Positions 5,831 through 13,920 of a DNA stretch of 32,167 nt are shown here, piece after piece. Each line of letters starts with the position of its first letter. Position 1 is the stretch's first letter. A program made the position numbers and the translations under genes. Origin of the DNA: a virus; IMG/VR virus record IMGVR_UViG_3300036719_001507, positions 1-32,167 of that record. One strand, written 5' to 3'. A model generated the notes under the pieces. The model saw nothing but the letters and a program-made list of their open reading frames with translations. It did not search any database and was not told the origin of the DNA.

Positions 5831-6573
5831 ATCGGCAGTCGAAAGTCTCCCGCTTTGGTTTCCTTGGCAAGCCAGACGACGGTTTCAGTATCGCAGTATT
5901 CTCCGAAAGCTAGGCCCCTTGACCACGAGGTCGTTGCGCGACGGTTTGCTGCATATCCCATGGCCTCCCGTGAGCCCAGCCAGCCCACGCAATACCCAGT
6001 CGGATGCGCCCTGTTGCGGCCCTCGGCCTGTTGGACTCGATGAAGATGTGCGATGACGACTTTGTTTGCTGCCCCCTCGCAAATTGCCTCGGCGTGATCC
6101 CTCACCGCGTGCTCGTTGGCCATGTACCCATGGCCAAAAAGCGCATCTCCGTACTGCCGCCATCCTTGCTGAAAATTGTAGTCCACCACAGCGCACCGCA
6201 TGGATTTTGCTCGGTCGGTGATCTGCGCCATTACACGGGCCGCCAGTGCGGCCACAATGGCACGCGGTGACTCCATAAGCGTGTTCAAGCGGGCCTCGTG
6301 GTTGCCGAGAAAATACACCTGCGGCTCGAGTCGCGAGAGAAACGCAAGCCCGTCGTTGAGGTCCGACTCTGGGTCCACGGCATCGTCTGCTGTACCGGCT
6401 GCGCCAGCGCGAAGGCACGCAAGGTCAATGGCGTCGCCCAGGTGCAGAGTCGTGTGCGGCTTCCATCGCGCCTTAAACGCCAAGACCTTTTTAAGCAGAT
6501 CCTGATCCGCGTGGTGCCCGTGGCTGCAACCCACGGCCAAGAATCGCTTCCAGCTGCGGGTGATGTTAGCCAT
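5827..6573 (-). CDS. Calcineurin-like metallophosphoesterase
   Basis: The 248-residue protein shows the ordered motifs of the metallophosphoesterase superfamily: GCSHGHH (15-21), LGDAID (45-50), LGNHEAR (89-95), LFGHGYM (145-151) and IAHLHRV (174-180). These provide the two-metal site that hydrolyses phosphomono- or diesters. The first motif has Cys16 where most relatives have Asp (DxH), so the metal site may be altered. The substrate is unknown. Phage homologues act on DNA ends, RNA or nucleotides. It sits between the small holin-like genes and the lysozyme, an odd place for a nucleic-acid enzyme. Confidence 0.8.
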   Translation of the reverse strand: MANITRSWKRFLAVGCSHGHHADQDLLKKVLAFKARWKPHTTLHLGDAIDLACLRAGAAGTADDAVDPESDLNDGLAFLSRLEPQVYFLGNHEARLNTLMESPRAIVAALAARVMAQITDRAKSMRCAVVDYNFQQGWRQYGDALFGHGYMANEHAVRDHAEAICEGAANKVVIAHLHRVQQAEGRNRAHPTGYCVGWLGSREAMGYAANRRATTSWSRGLAFGEYCDTETVVWLAKETKAGDFRLPI

Positions 6574-6576
6574 GCG

Positions 6577-6810
6577 TCAGACGCGCGCAACAAACGTCGT
6601 CCCCGGCCCCGGGATTTGCGGCAGTTTGCCGTCGCGGTCGTATATGCCAGAGTACGGGCTGATTTTGTCGGGAGGCAACCCGACGCCGTCCATGCTGGCA
6701 GGTGGCAAATTCCGCTTGATGGCCGCAAGGATTTGCAGCCCAGCGGGCGGGGTCGCGCCCAGGTAGCGCGCCTGCATCGCCGGGATTACCGGCACGGGGA
6801 GGACGGTCAT
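6577..6810 (-). CDS. Small Pro/Gly-rich hypothetical protein
   Basis: The 77-residue protein is rich in Pro and Gly, with a C-terminal beta-like GKLPQIPGPGTTFVARV segment and no membrane span. The start at 6810 overlaps the TGA of the holin-like gene (ATGA). It ends three bases before the phosphoesterase ATG. No family is recognised; it could be a small structural or lysis accessory protein. Confidence 0.6.
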   Translation of the reverse strand: MTVLPVPVIPAMQARYLGATPPAGLQILAAIKRNLPPASMDGVGLPPDKISPYSGIYDRDGKLPQIPGPGTTFVARV

Positions 6811-6989
6811 AGAAGTGGCTTCTGGCCGCGCTCGTTGCGGATCACGTCGATGACGCCAAAGATGCCCAGGATGGCGTCCACGGTCGTGTTGCCGACGCCC
6901 GCCGAGTAAAAGCCCAGCGCAGCGCCGAGCTTTGCAAGCCCGAGCCACGTCGAAGGCTGCCGCACGTAATGCTTAAATGTCTGTTTCAT
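6807..6989 (-). CDS. Putative holin, two hydrophobic segments
   Basis: The 60-residue protein has a basic N-terminus (KQTFKHYVRQ), two hydrophobic segments at about 14-32 and 36-50, and a charged C-terminal tail (RNERGQK). Size, topology and location near a lysozyme without a signal peptide fit a small holin that opens the inner membrane for endolysin. The start at 6989 lies inside the end of the upstream membrane gene (17-base overlap) and is preferred over the longer frame to 7127. Function is inferred from topology and context only. Confidence 0.6.
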   Translation of the reverse strand: MKQTFKHYVRQPSTWLGLAKLGAALGFYSAGVGNTTVDAILGIFGVIDVIRNERGQKPLL

Positions 6990-7149
6990 GATTTTCGTTG
7001 TGTTCGAGTAGCCGCTCCCAAAGCGCCTTTCGGTCAGCTTCGCACTCCTTGATTTTGCCGTTGAGATACCACACTGCTGCCAGTGTAAGAGCCATAGAGA
7101 GCCCCTGCGCGGCTGCCTGTTGGGCAATTAGGTCAATGAGTTGGCTCAT
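6973..7149 (-). CDS. Small bitopic membrane protein (holin or spanin-like)
   Basis: This 58-residue frame begins at the ATG at 7149-7147, coupled by ATGA to the fibre gene, and ends at TAA 6975-6973. It has a hydrophobic stretch at about 12-29 (SMALTLAAVWYLNG) followed by a charged helical region (KIKECEADRKALWERLLEHNE). One TM plus a charged coil fits small holins of the BhlA kind or an inner-membrane spanin. It overlaps the two-TM gene, as holin/antiholin and Rz/Rz1 pairs often do. Assignment among these is open. Confidence 0.62.
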   Translation of the reverse strand: MSQLIDLIAQQAAAQGLSMALTLAAVWYLNGKIKECEADRKALWERLLEHNENHETDI

Positions 7150-8630
7150 GCGAAGTAAGGCGTGTTTGGCGTAATGCGCGAATACACGAAGTCGATGTTT
7201 GCAACCACCGCCGTTCCGACTGCCGCCGTGCGATTTATGTGAGCGAAGAAAAAGATTCGAGCCGTCGGGATGTTGGTTGTATGCGTGGCAACCGTGTTGC
7301 CGTCGATTTTGGCAACAACCTGCGTTCCGGCAGCGTTGATCAGAATTTCCAACGAGCGGAACGTGTTCGGAGAAAATGAAATCCCGGTTGAAGTAAGCGT
7401 TTCAACCGAACTTGCGCGCGTCACAAAGTCAATCGCTTGTCCGTTTTGAACGCGAAAATAAATGCCGTTTGCTGATTCAGCCGTGATTGAATCTCCCCAG
7501 CCGCAGCGGAAAGCGCCTGTAAGAGTTCCGTCAAACCATGTAGTCCCGCTCTGACCGACTCGAAAGATTACACGCGCCGCAGAATTGCCGACCAAAATAG
7601 CGTTTGCAGCCTGATTAAGTCGGCTTTGCGAGTTTGCACTGATGTTTGTCCCAGTGGACATCGCCACGATCCCAAAACCAGAATTGGCTTGCGAGTTTGT
7701 TGCGCCAGTGCTGACGCCAAATGCAAGGTTTCCAGTCAATGAGGTCGTCCCCATAAACTGCTCGAAGAACTCCACGTAAGCCCCCGGAGTTGGCACGTTT
7801 GCCAGTGCTGTGGTCAGCCCGTCAATTTTGCTCTGCGAAATCGCCGCAGCCGCGTCTACGTCGGCGTCCATCAGCAGGCTTGCAGGTGATTGCAGCACGC
7901 CAGCCACGTTTTTCCAAAGCCCCGTCCCGCCAACGAGCGGGAGGCTGGTGTGGACGTGCGACGGTGTGTCGTCGCCAAACTCGCCAGTCACGCTGTGATT
8001 ATTGCCGGTCGCGTAGGCCTCGAGTGTGACGTAGATCCGATCCGTCAACGTCATCGTGGTTTCAGGCACCAAAACCGTGAGGCTGACAAGCGCAGATGTC
8101 TCGCCAATCGTCACCGCTGCCGAGGTCGCGCGCAGTGTTGGCGCGTCGGTGCCGTTGTAGGTGTAAACCTTAGCCCGCACGCTGTTGCTGTGGTTGTTGT
8201 CAGCGGTGCCGTACATCCACACATTGAAATCCCACAAACCTGCTGGGATGTCGGACACGCTTGGATCCTGCGGCGTGGACTCGGTGACAAAACCAGCAAA
8301 CTGCGTCCACGTCGTCGGCGTCAGACTGCCAGTCGTCGCGGTCGTCTGCGCTGCGTCAGCACTGCGCCCAAGCTGTTTGGGAGTGCCTGGCAGGTTGGTC
8401 GTCGGTGCGTCGGCGTCGGTGCCTTGGTTGAGGTAATAGGTCAGCCCGTTTGCACCACCGCCACCGCCGCCAGTTGAGGCTGGCGTCCACGCCGTGCCTG
8501 ACCATACCAGCGTCTGCCCGCTGGTTGGCGCAGTTGCTGCCACTGGCTGGCCTTTGAGCTTGTCCACGGTTGTCGCGTGCAGCCCGCCGGACACGTCGCC
8601 GGTAAAAATTGGAGAGTTGAGAGATGGCAT
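7146..8630 (-). CDS. Tail fibre / receptor-binding protein
   Basis: The 494-residue protein is rich in Thr, Ser, Ala and Gly, with beta-sheet character and few cysteines. Residues about 25-50 contain LKGQPVAATAPTSGQTLVW followed by a glycine linker, a connector module also present in the neighbouring fibre genes. The middle (about 110-220) looks like a carbohydrate-binding beta-sandwich. The C-terminal 200 residues, with SFSPNTFRSLEILINAAGT, resemble a lectin-like or glycan-binding tip. It is the last structural gene before lysis, where phages usually place the receptor-binding protein. The exact role is inferred. Confidence 0.68.
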   Translation of the reverse strand: MPSLNSPIFTGDVSGGLHATTVDKLKGQPVAATAPTSGQTLVWSGTAWTPASTGGGGGGANGLTYYLNQGTDADAPTTNLPGTPKQLGRSADAAQTTATTGSLTPTTWTQFAGFVTESTPQDPSVSDIPAGLWDFNVWMYGTADNNHSNSVRAKVYTYNGTDAPTLRATSAAVTIGETSALVSLTVLVPETTMTLTDRIYVTLEAYATGNNHSVTGEFGDDTPSHVHTSLPLVGGTGLWKNVAGVLQSPASLLMDADVDAAAAISQSKIDGLTTALANVPTPGAYVEFFEQFMGTTSLTGNLAFGVSTGATNSQANSGFGIVAMSTGTNISANSQSRLNQAANAILVGNSAARVIFRVGQSGTTWFDGTLTGAFRCGWGDSITAESANGIYFRVQNGQAIDFVTRASSVETLTSTGISFSPNTFRSLEILINAAGTQVVAKIDGNTVATHTTNIPTARIFFFAHINRTAAVGTAVVANIDFVYSRITPNTPYFA

Positions 8631-8631
8631 G

Positions 8632-8997
8632 TTAATTGAGTTCCACCCAGTTCAGTTGCGCCTCATCCCACTCGTACAGTTTGCCGTTCTTTGGCATCGG
8701 CACGGGCGGTTGCCAGATCCACGATGGCGCGCAAATTGTCCAGCTCGGGAACGGCTGCGGAGCGTGAAAAACGTCCTCGGCCTTTCGGTAAATGTAGCCG
8801 ACGCCCGCGTAGTTGGCGCGCAATGCTGCGCCGCCGTCAGGTTGGCCGTCAGGCCCGTAATGGACGCCGCCTCGGGTATTGTACGAGGTTTGCAGCCATT
8901 TGCCAGGAGATGAATCGACGAAGGTCAGGAAAAACTCAGGGTCGGCAACAATGACCTGTTGCACCACGCCGTTTATGACTTTTGCAAAGTGTGCCAT
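8632..8997 (-). CDS. Small structural protein of the aquatic-phage MAHFA family
   Basis: The 121-residue protein begins MAHFAKVINGVVQQVIVAD and contains WLQTSYNTRGG, RANYAGVGYIYR, APQPFPSW and a C-terminal YEWDEAQLNWVE. This motif order is familiar from many marine and freshwater phages (established by recall, not checked). The family has no firmly assigned function; it usually lies among tail-fibre genes and is probably a virion or fibre accessory protein. It supports an aquatic origin for this phage. Confidence 0.65.
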   Translation of the reverse strand: MAHFAKVINGVVQQVIVADPEFFLTFVDSSPGKWLQTSYNTRGGVHYGPDGQPDGGAALRANYAGVGYIYRKAEDVFHAPQPFPSWTICAPSWIWQPPVPMPKNGKLYEWDEAQLNWVELN

Positions 8998-9000
8998 GTT

Positions 9001-10284
9001 TTAAGCCGTAAAAGTGCCTGAGCTTGTGAAGGTATGGTACGTGTACCCGCCTGAAGATGTTACAGTTCCACCATTGCCGCGTTGCGTTCCGGCGTATCGC
9101 AAAATGACAATGCCAGAACCTCCGTTACCTCCTTCAGCATTTCTTGCCCCGCCTCCACCGCCGCCTGTATTTGCCGTGGCGTTTGCTGCCGCACCGGCGT
9201 CCTGTATGGTTCCGTTTCCGCCGCCGCCAAGGCCTCCAACGCCCGCTATTCCAAGGCCTCCGCATCCGCCGCCGCCTCCTGCATAAAAAGTTCCCAAACT
9301 TAGCCAATTTGAACCACTTCCACCATTACCTCCATCGTCTGTGGTCGGGTTATTTTGACCAGCTTCAGCCGCACCTCCACCTCCAGCCGCCGCCCAATTT
9401 CCACCGCCTGAGCCAGTACCGCCGTCAAATCCTTGCCCCAGAGTGCCGCTTCCACCTGCGCCTGCGCCACTTACTGCATTTGCGCCTCCGCCGCCTGAGC
9501 CACCGTTGCCGCCGTCGCGTGGTTCTGGGTTGTTTCCCCCTCCTGCGCCGCCGCCAAGAGAAACTATGTTATTGCCGGAAGTTAAAAATTCACTGTCTTC
9601 ACCGCCAGTTGCGGGGGTCGAGGTGTAATTTCCGCCAATTCCTCCCGCGCCAACAATGATTTGGCACGCAACTCCAGGTAACAATGTAGCTGTAGTTGTA
9701 CGGTATCCGCCAGCACCTCCTCCTCCAGCGTGCCCACTGCCTCCACCGCCACCACCAGCGACGACCAGCACTTCAACCTGGTAACTTAAATCACCAGGCT
9801 CCCACTGGTTAGCGGATTCATTCCATTCAAGAAACTGCCCATTAGTTGGCGCAGTGGCCGCAACAGCACGGCCTTGCAGCGATGTCGCATCCCCACTGCC
9901 ACCGCCGCCTGATCCTGCCACAATGGCGCGGATGGAGATTAGTTCCCCGCTTACCGGAGCCTCCACAAACGTGATGGTCCCGCCTGCGGTGGAGGAGATG
10001 CTGTACTTGCTCGGCGGTTGGTCAATACCGCCAACGCTGACGATGTAGCCACCGTCGGATGTCCCGTTGTAGCCCCCAAACGTAAACGCCACGGTGGTCC
10101 CGTCGCCGGTATGCTCCGTAACCGTAGTACCAGCGGCCACGGGACCATTGAGCAGCATTACGCCGCTGTCCCCGCCGAGGTAAAGCTCGCCGTCGGCAGT
10201 GTTGACGGCAAGCTCGCCAAGTTGCAGCGACGTTGGATTACCGGGTGCGCCGCTACGTCTCTTTGGGATAATCGGGAACGCCAT
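9001..10284 (-). CDS. Glycine-rich tail fibre tip protein
   Basis: The 427-residue protein has an N-terminal module MAFPIIPKRR...LQLGELAVNT-ADGELYLGG, like the N-termini of many phage fibres and shared with the next gene upstream. A connector (LQGRAVAATAPTNGQFLEW, about 140-158) follows. Residues about 172-405 are a glycine-rich domain, with many GGGG runs, of the type that packs as polyglycine-II helices in gp38-like adhesins. A C-terminal GIVILRYAGTQ and TFTSSGTFTA strand closes the domain. It is probably the receptor-contacting tip. The start follows a CCATATGG sequence. Confidence 0.75.
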   Translation of the reverse strand: MAFPIIPKRRSGAPGNPTSLQLGELAVNTADGELYLGGDSGVMLLNGPVAAGTTVTEHTGDGTTVAFTFGGYNGTSDGGYIVSVGGIDQPPSKYSISSTAGGTITFVEAPVSGELISIRAIVAGSGGGGSGDATSLQGRAVAATAPTNGQFLEWNESANQWEPGDLSYQVEVLVVAGGGGGGSGHAGGGGAGGYRTTTATLLPGVACQIIVGAGGIGGNYTSTPATGGEDSEFLTSGNNIVSLGGGAGGGNNPEPRDGGNGGSGGGGANAVSGAGAGGSGTLGQGFDGGTGSGGGNWAAAGGGGAAEAGQNNPTTDDGGNGGSGSNWLSLGTFYAGGGGGCGGLGIAGVGGLGGGGNGTIQDAGAAANATANTGGGGGGARNAEGGNGGSGIVILRYAGTQRGNGGTVTSSGGYTYHTFTSSGTFTA

Positions 10285-10289
10285 ATGGC

Positions 10290-11237
10290 TTAGTAAGTGC
10301 CTGCGGAAGCTACGGTCGCGGTGCCATCGAGCGCAATGTTGATGGAGTCAGAGGACTTCACACCGCCCACGATTGTAGACGTGCCTGGGATGATCTTGGC
10401 GGCACCAGCGACCGAAACCTGAAATCCGTTGGACGCGGCATTGTCCACGCTGATGACGCCCAACTGCGTCGTGCTCGCCACGTTCAACTGCACGTCGGAC
10501 ACTTTGCCGTTTGAGTCGAGTTTAACGACCTTGCCAGGCGTTGCGGTTAGGACTGCGTCAGCGGTCGCCACTGCGGACACGTCGGAAGCCGTCAGCACCA
10601 CGTTGCCGCCAGCGGTCGGAGACACGGAGTTGACGCTGCGCACTTCAGACTTGGCCCCGTCAATGAAGTCCCAGGTCGTGCCGTTAAAGGCGATCATGTC
10701 CCCCGCCTGCACTACAGTCTGCCCGTCAATCGCGGTGCCCAGAGTCGCGCTGTTGGCGGCGATGTAGTAGTCACCTTTTTCTGCCGTGCCAGCCCCCACT
10801 ACGCCGCCGGATGCGATTACCGGCGAAGTGTTGACGGTCCACGCGCCTCGGTAGGTCAGCGCGCCAACGGAGGCAGCGGGCAAAAAGCTCGAGTCGATTT
10901 TGCCGGTTGCGCCAGTAAGCGGGATTTTGTTGGCAACGCCCGTGGATACCTGCAATGCGTCGCTGATTTGGCTGTACTTGAGCCCCGAGATTTGCGCCTC
11001 GGAAATGATGCCTGAGCTGTTGAGCTTTACGACCTTGCCAGCGGTCGCAGTCTCAACCGCGTTGGTTGTCAGGATGCGGTCCCAGCCGACTTCAACAACT
11101 TCGTCCCCGTTGACTTTGAGGAAGGTTTTCTTGCTCTGCGTGTTGACGGCAAGTTCCCCGAGCAGCAAATCACTTGCTCCGGGGGGTGTGTCGCTGCCTG
11201 CGGTTGCGTTGCGCTTAGGTTGAATCGGGAATGCCAT
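10290..11237 (-). CDS. Tail fibre protein
   Basis: The 315-residue protein is rich in Ser, Thr, Val and Ala. The N-terminus (MAFPIQPKR, LLLGELAVNTQSKK, FLKVNGDEVVEVGWDRI) is paralogous to the 9001-10284 protein. The body contains two short repeats of the form GKVVKLxSxGxxSxxQ (about residues 67-83 and again at about 232-248), typical of repetitive beta shafts, plus a YRGAWTVNTSPV segment. It ends in AGTY, like the 93-residue collagen-like protein just upstream. It is probably a fibre shaft or a side fibre. The receptor-binding role is less certain than for its neighbours. Confidence 0.68.
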   Translation of the reverse strand: MAFPIQPKRNATAGSDTPPGASDLLLGELAVNTQSKKTFLKVNGDEVVEVGWDRILTTNAVETATAGKVVKLNSSGIISEAQISGLKYSQISDALQVSTGVANKIPLTGATGKIDSSFLPAASVGALTYRGAWTVNTSPVIASGGVVGAGTAEKGDYYIAANSATLGTAIDGQTVVQAGDMIAFNGTTWDFIDGAKSEVRSVNSVSPTAGGNVVLTASDVSAVATADAVLTATPGKVVKLDSNGKVSDVQLNVASTTQLGVISVDNAASNGFQVSVAGAAKIIPGTSTIVGGVKSSDSINIALDGTATVASAGTY

Positions 11238-11246
11238 GGTCGTGAA

Positions 11247-11528
11247 TTAGTAGGTGCCTGCTGTGAAAGTAACCGGCACCCAACTGGTGCCGTTGAATTG
11301 GAAAATCTGGTTGGCAGTTGGATCAGTGCCGGAAACGGGTTGGCCCTGAATGCCGACGACGGTCGCCACGGTTTCGGTTTCGCCCTCCGCGAGCGAGAGA
11401 TCACCGCTGATGCTTGTAAAGTCCCCAGGCGGGCCTTGTGGACCTTGCGGCCCAGCCGGTCCGACGACGCCAGGTGCGCCAGTTAAGAGGGTGACCACCA
11501 GCGGGCCACAGTTGGTATTGCAGCTCAT
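11247..11528 (-). CDS. Short collagen-like tail protein
   Basis: The 93-residue protein has an N-terminal MSCNTNCGP segment, four to five collagen-like Gly-x-y triplets (GPAGPQGPQGPPGD, about 25-38), then a connector resembling that in the other fibre genes (GQPVSGTDPTANQIFQF, SWVP) and a terminal AGTY. Collagen triplets in fibres trimerise the shaft. The ATG at 11528 is taken as start; the frame also allows a TTG 6 bases upstream, less likely because it overlaps the previous stop. Confidence 0.65.
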   Translation of the reverse strand: MSCNTNCGPLVVTLLTGAPGVVGPAGPQGPQGPPGDFTSISGDLSLAEGETETVATVVGIQGQPVSGTDPTANQIFQFNGTSWVPVTFTAGTY

Positions 11529-11530
11529 GG

Positions 11531-11851
11531 TCAAGAAATGGTTACGCGGGCCTCGATGAGTCGCTCGTCCCAGCCGTCTGGACGCTGGACGTTGACGACC
11601 AGCTGCGCTCCAAACTGCACCGCGAGCGCAGCGGTCTGCGTTTGAGTTAGGCGCAGAGACACTGTCTCCGCGTCAGGCCGCACGACGGTCGGTGTTGTCA
11701 GCGATGCGTTTGCGGAGGTTTTGAGAGTCGGGGTCACTGTCCAGTCGGTCAGGTCAGCGTACGGGCTGCACAAGCCGTCTTCTTGGAGCCGGAACGAAAA
11801 ATCCCAGTCAGCCCCGCGCTGAATCGTTGAGGATGTTTGAACAGCAACCAT
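11531..11851 (-). CDS. Baseplate/fibre-adaptor-like protein
   Basis: The 106-residue beta-rich protein starts MVAVQTSSTIQRGADWDFSF. An N-terminal strand followed by RGADW and repeated LxDWT and LTQTQT segments is reminiscent of the N-terminal domains of baseplate upper proteins (BppU-like) that attach fibres to the tail tip. This is resemblance only. The start at 11851 is chosen because the longer frame would overlap the preceding gene by 79 bases. Confidence 0.55.
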   Translation of the reverse strand: MVAVQTSSTIQRGADWDFSFRLQEDGLCSPYADLTDWTVTPTLKTSANASLTTPTVVRPDAETVSLRLTQTQTAALAVQFGAQLVVNVQRPDGWDERLIEARVTIS

Positions 11852-11856
11852 TATAC

Positions 11857-12084
11857 CTAAGCCATCCGGGACAAGTAATTCACAGCAGAGTCGCAGCACC
11901 CGCTCACCTGTTGCGCGCTCTCCGGCCACGCTTTGGCGGCTACCTCATCGGCTCTGCTGGCAAGCCGTCCTAGCGGGCACCGTGGAGCCTCAGCGAGGAT
12001 CTCAAAGCGAGCCGTGCAGGTCGCTTGTTGCTCGCAAGCTAAACAGGTTTTGAGCCGCTTGTCGAGTATCCAACGCGGGATCAT
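11857..12084 (-). CDS. Small cysteine-rich protein
   Basis: The 75-residue protein carries CLACEQQATC (about 14-23), a later CPLG (about 36) and a C-terminal CC pair. CxxC-x5-C suggests a metal site (zinc or Fe-S). It starts by ATGA overlap with the large tail protein upstream. Cysteine-rich proteins of this size are found in the distal tail modules of some siphophages, where metal sites stabilise tips, but no family is assigned. Confidence 0.6.
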   Translation of the reverse strand: MIPRWILDKRLKTCLACEQQATCTARFEILAEAPRCPLGRLASRADEVAAKAWPESAQQVSGCCDSAVNYLSRMA

Positions 12085-13376
12085 ATTATGGACACGGTTG
12101 CGGAGAGCGTGATTGTAAAGCTGTTTGTCAGCGTGTTGCCTTCCGGGTCCGTGTACGTCTGTTGAATTACGGTTTCGTTCCCATCTTCAAACCGATCAAC
12201 CTCAAGCTGTATCGTTTTTACGTCCTGCCCACCTTCGCCGGTTGTGGAAAGGCTAAAAGGTGCGCCGTTAATTCCCGGAAACCGCTGCGTCAGCCAGTCG
12301 CGAGTGTTGCGGTGAAACCTGCTCCAAGCATCTCCGAAATCGTAAAGCAACGGCCTTGCCACCATGTTGTTAGCAACGCCGTTTAGAGGATTGCCCCAAC
12401 GAAATATGAGAGCTTCACTTTGTGTCGGCTGATCTTCTGGCGTGTAGTCGTAAGTTGGCGTTGAGGCATCGTCTACAGGAATGTTTCCGTAGACAAACGG
12501 CTTTTGAAGATGTTGAGCCTCAAGCAATGTGTCGTAACGACCAGTTCCGCCATACCCAATGTTGTACCAAAGCTCTCGAGGGTCGTTTTCAGGCTCGTAA
12601 ACGTAGGGGGCAGCTACTAAAGAGCTCCACGTCTGGCCGTTAAACATTAAGCCGCTGCCCGCAATGAAAGCAAACATTCCGTCAATGTAGTCCGCTGAAT
12701 CTTCAATGAAAAAATCGGTCGTTGGGATCATCACCGTGCCTGGCAATACCAGTTCGCCATCGGCAAGCCCCCCAGACTCTAAATGTGGGGCAGAATTTGG
12801 CGTCCAAAAGAAAGTGCGGTCAGGTTTGGGAAAGCGTTGTTGTGAAACCACACGCCACTGCGTATTTGCGCCAGTGCCCACGGTAGTGACTTGGTCGCCT
12901 GGGTAAACCCTGCTCAGCCCATCAATAGGCGGATCAATGTTGATCGGGTCATCAATCCCAGCGTCTTCCGGCTGCGCCACGGTGTAATAACCACGCTGGA
13001 CCAAGGTTTCGCCCGCGTATCCACCCGGAGCTAAAATTGGCGACGTGTTAACGATCCACAGGCCACGGTTTTCATCCTCCACCAACGAGGGAGCAATGAC
13101 TGGCAACTGACCTATCGGAATGTTTCCAGACGTGCCGCCTGTGCTGCCGGGAAAGATTCCAAACTCTTGAAACATTTTGTCGGAGCCATATGGCACGCGA
13201 CAGGTTTCCTCTTTAACCGTTAGCTCATCAACAAAATCGCCCTGCAATACCCTGCCCTCAATCGTCCAATTTATAGGGATGCCAAATTCGCCGCTGAATG
13301 GCGAAAACTGCCCAGCGCCGCTGATGAGCACACTGACGTTGATCCGCGCTCGTTTGTTGAATGCGTTAATCGACAT
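12081..13376 (-). CDS. Large distal tail protein, unrecognised
   Basis: The 431-residue protein is beta-rich with many Pro, Gly and aromatic residues and no membrane segment. It begins MSINAFNKRARINVSVLISGAG. It has a repeated pattern (IVNTSPILAPGGYAGETLVQRGYYTV) also echoed in the fibre gene at 10290-11237 (VNTSPVIASGGVVGAG), suggesting a shared inserted beta domain. A C-terminal IQLEVDRFEDGNETVIQQTY segment looks like an outer strand pair. It is probably a baseplate or tail-tip component by position. Confidence 0.65.
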   Translation of the reverse strand: MSINAFNKRARINVSVLISGAGQFSPFSGEFGIPINWTIEGRVLQGDFVDELTVKEETCRVPYGSDKMFQEFGIFPGSTGGTSGNIPIGQLPVIAPSLVEDENRGLWIVNTSPILAPGGYAGETLVQRGYYTVAQPEDAGIDDPINIDPPIDGLSRVYPGDQVTTVGTGANTQWRVVSQQRFPKPDRTFFWTPNSAPHLESGGLADGELVLPGTVMIPTTDFFIEDSADYIDGMFAFIAGSGLMFNGQTWSSLVAAPYVYEPENDPRELWYNIGYGGTGRYDTLLEAQHLQKPFVYGNIPVDDASTPTYDYTPEDQPTQSEALIFRWGNPLNGVANNMVARPLLYDFGDAWSRFHRNTRDWLTQRFPGINGAPFSLSTTGEGGQDVKTIQLEVDRFEDGNETVIQQTYTDPEGNTLTNSFTITLSATVSII

Positions 13377-13377
13377 G

Positions 13378-13920
13378 TCACGCTAACGAACAAGGGCTTG
13401 GAAATGGCTGCTGGCAGACGTTCCTGATCGCGGTAATTGCTTCGGCTTCAGTGTCCACAATCACCGTAGCGATGAGGTTATACTGAGTCGTGTCCGTGTT
13501 TTCCATCAGGTTGCTTTCTACCGAAAAGCTGATGCCCGTCGGAAGCAGTGTTTCAGTGTCAAAGACGATTTTGCTATAAACGAAACAGTTTGTGCTCACC
13601 TCCATGACCAACGGTGGATCGTTGTCTGGAAACATCCCAGTCGGTAGCCTTTGCCAAATTAGCCCCCAAGCAACCTGCACCTTTAAGCCCTGCTCATCGG
13701 ATGCGTCTGTAACCTCGAACGGGCACGGAATCGTTGAGCCGCCACCACCGCCTCCCAGTGCCCGCTGGCCCGGAGTGATGACGATGGACGTGCCGCCCGA
13801 GGACTCTTTAAGCAAGTACCCAACGCCTGGGCGGAGTCGCACCTGTTTGATGGCAGCGTTCAGTCGCTGGATGTGCTCGGCGAGGATCGCCATGCCTGCT
13901 TTTACGTCGGGTAAGTCCAT
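13378..13920 (-). CDS. Tail-tip-associated protein, unrecognised
   Basis: The 180-residue protein has a helical N-terminus (KAGMAILAEHIQRLNAAIKQVRLRPG, in part a coiled coil at about 5-30), a GGGGGG linker at about 56-61, and a beta-rich C-terminal domain with cysteines. A trimeric coiled coil followed by a beta domain is common in tail spikes and adaptors. The ATG at 13920 is chosen because it overlaps the upstream stop (TGATG); the longer frame to 13947 would overlap by 28 bases. Confidence 0.62.
   Translation of the reverse strand: MDLPDVKAGMAILAEHIQRLNAAIKQVRLRPGVGYLLKESSGGTSIVITPGQRALGGGGGGSTIPCPFEVTDASDEQGLKVQVAWGLIWQRLPTGMFPDNDPPLVMEVSTNCFVYSKIVFDTETLLPTGISFSVESNLMENTDTTQYNLIATVIVDTEAEAITAIRNVCQQPFPSPCSLA

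Noticed and set aside
9014-9659. Plus-strand proline-rich open frames
   Set aside because: They are the antisense of glycine-rich codons in the 427-residue fibre protein; composition alone explains them.
7146-11237. Diversity-generating retroelement acting on fibre genes
   Set aside because: No reverse transcriptase or template/variable repeat pair was found.
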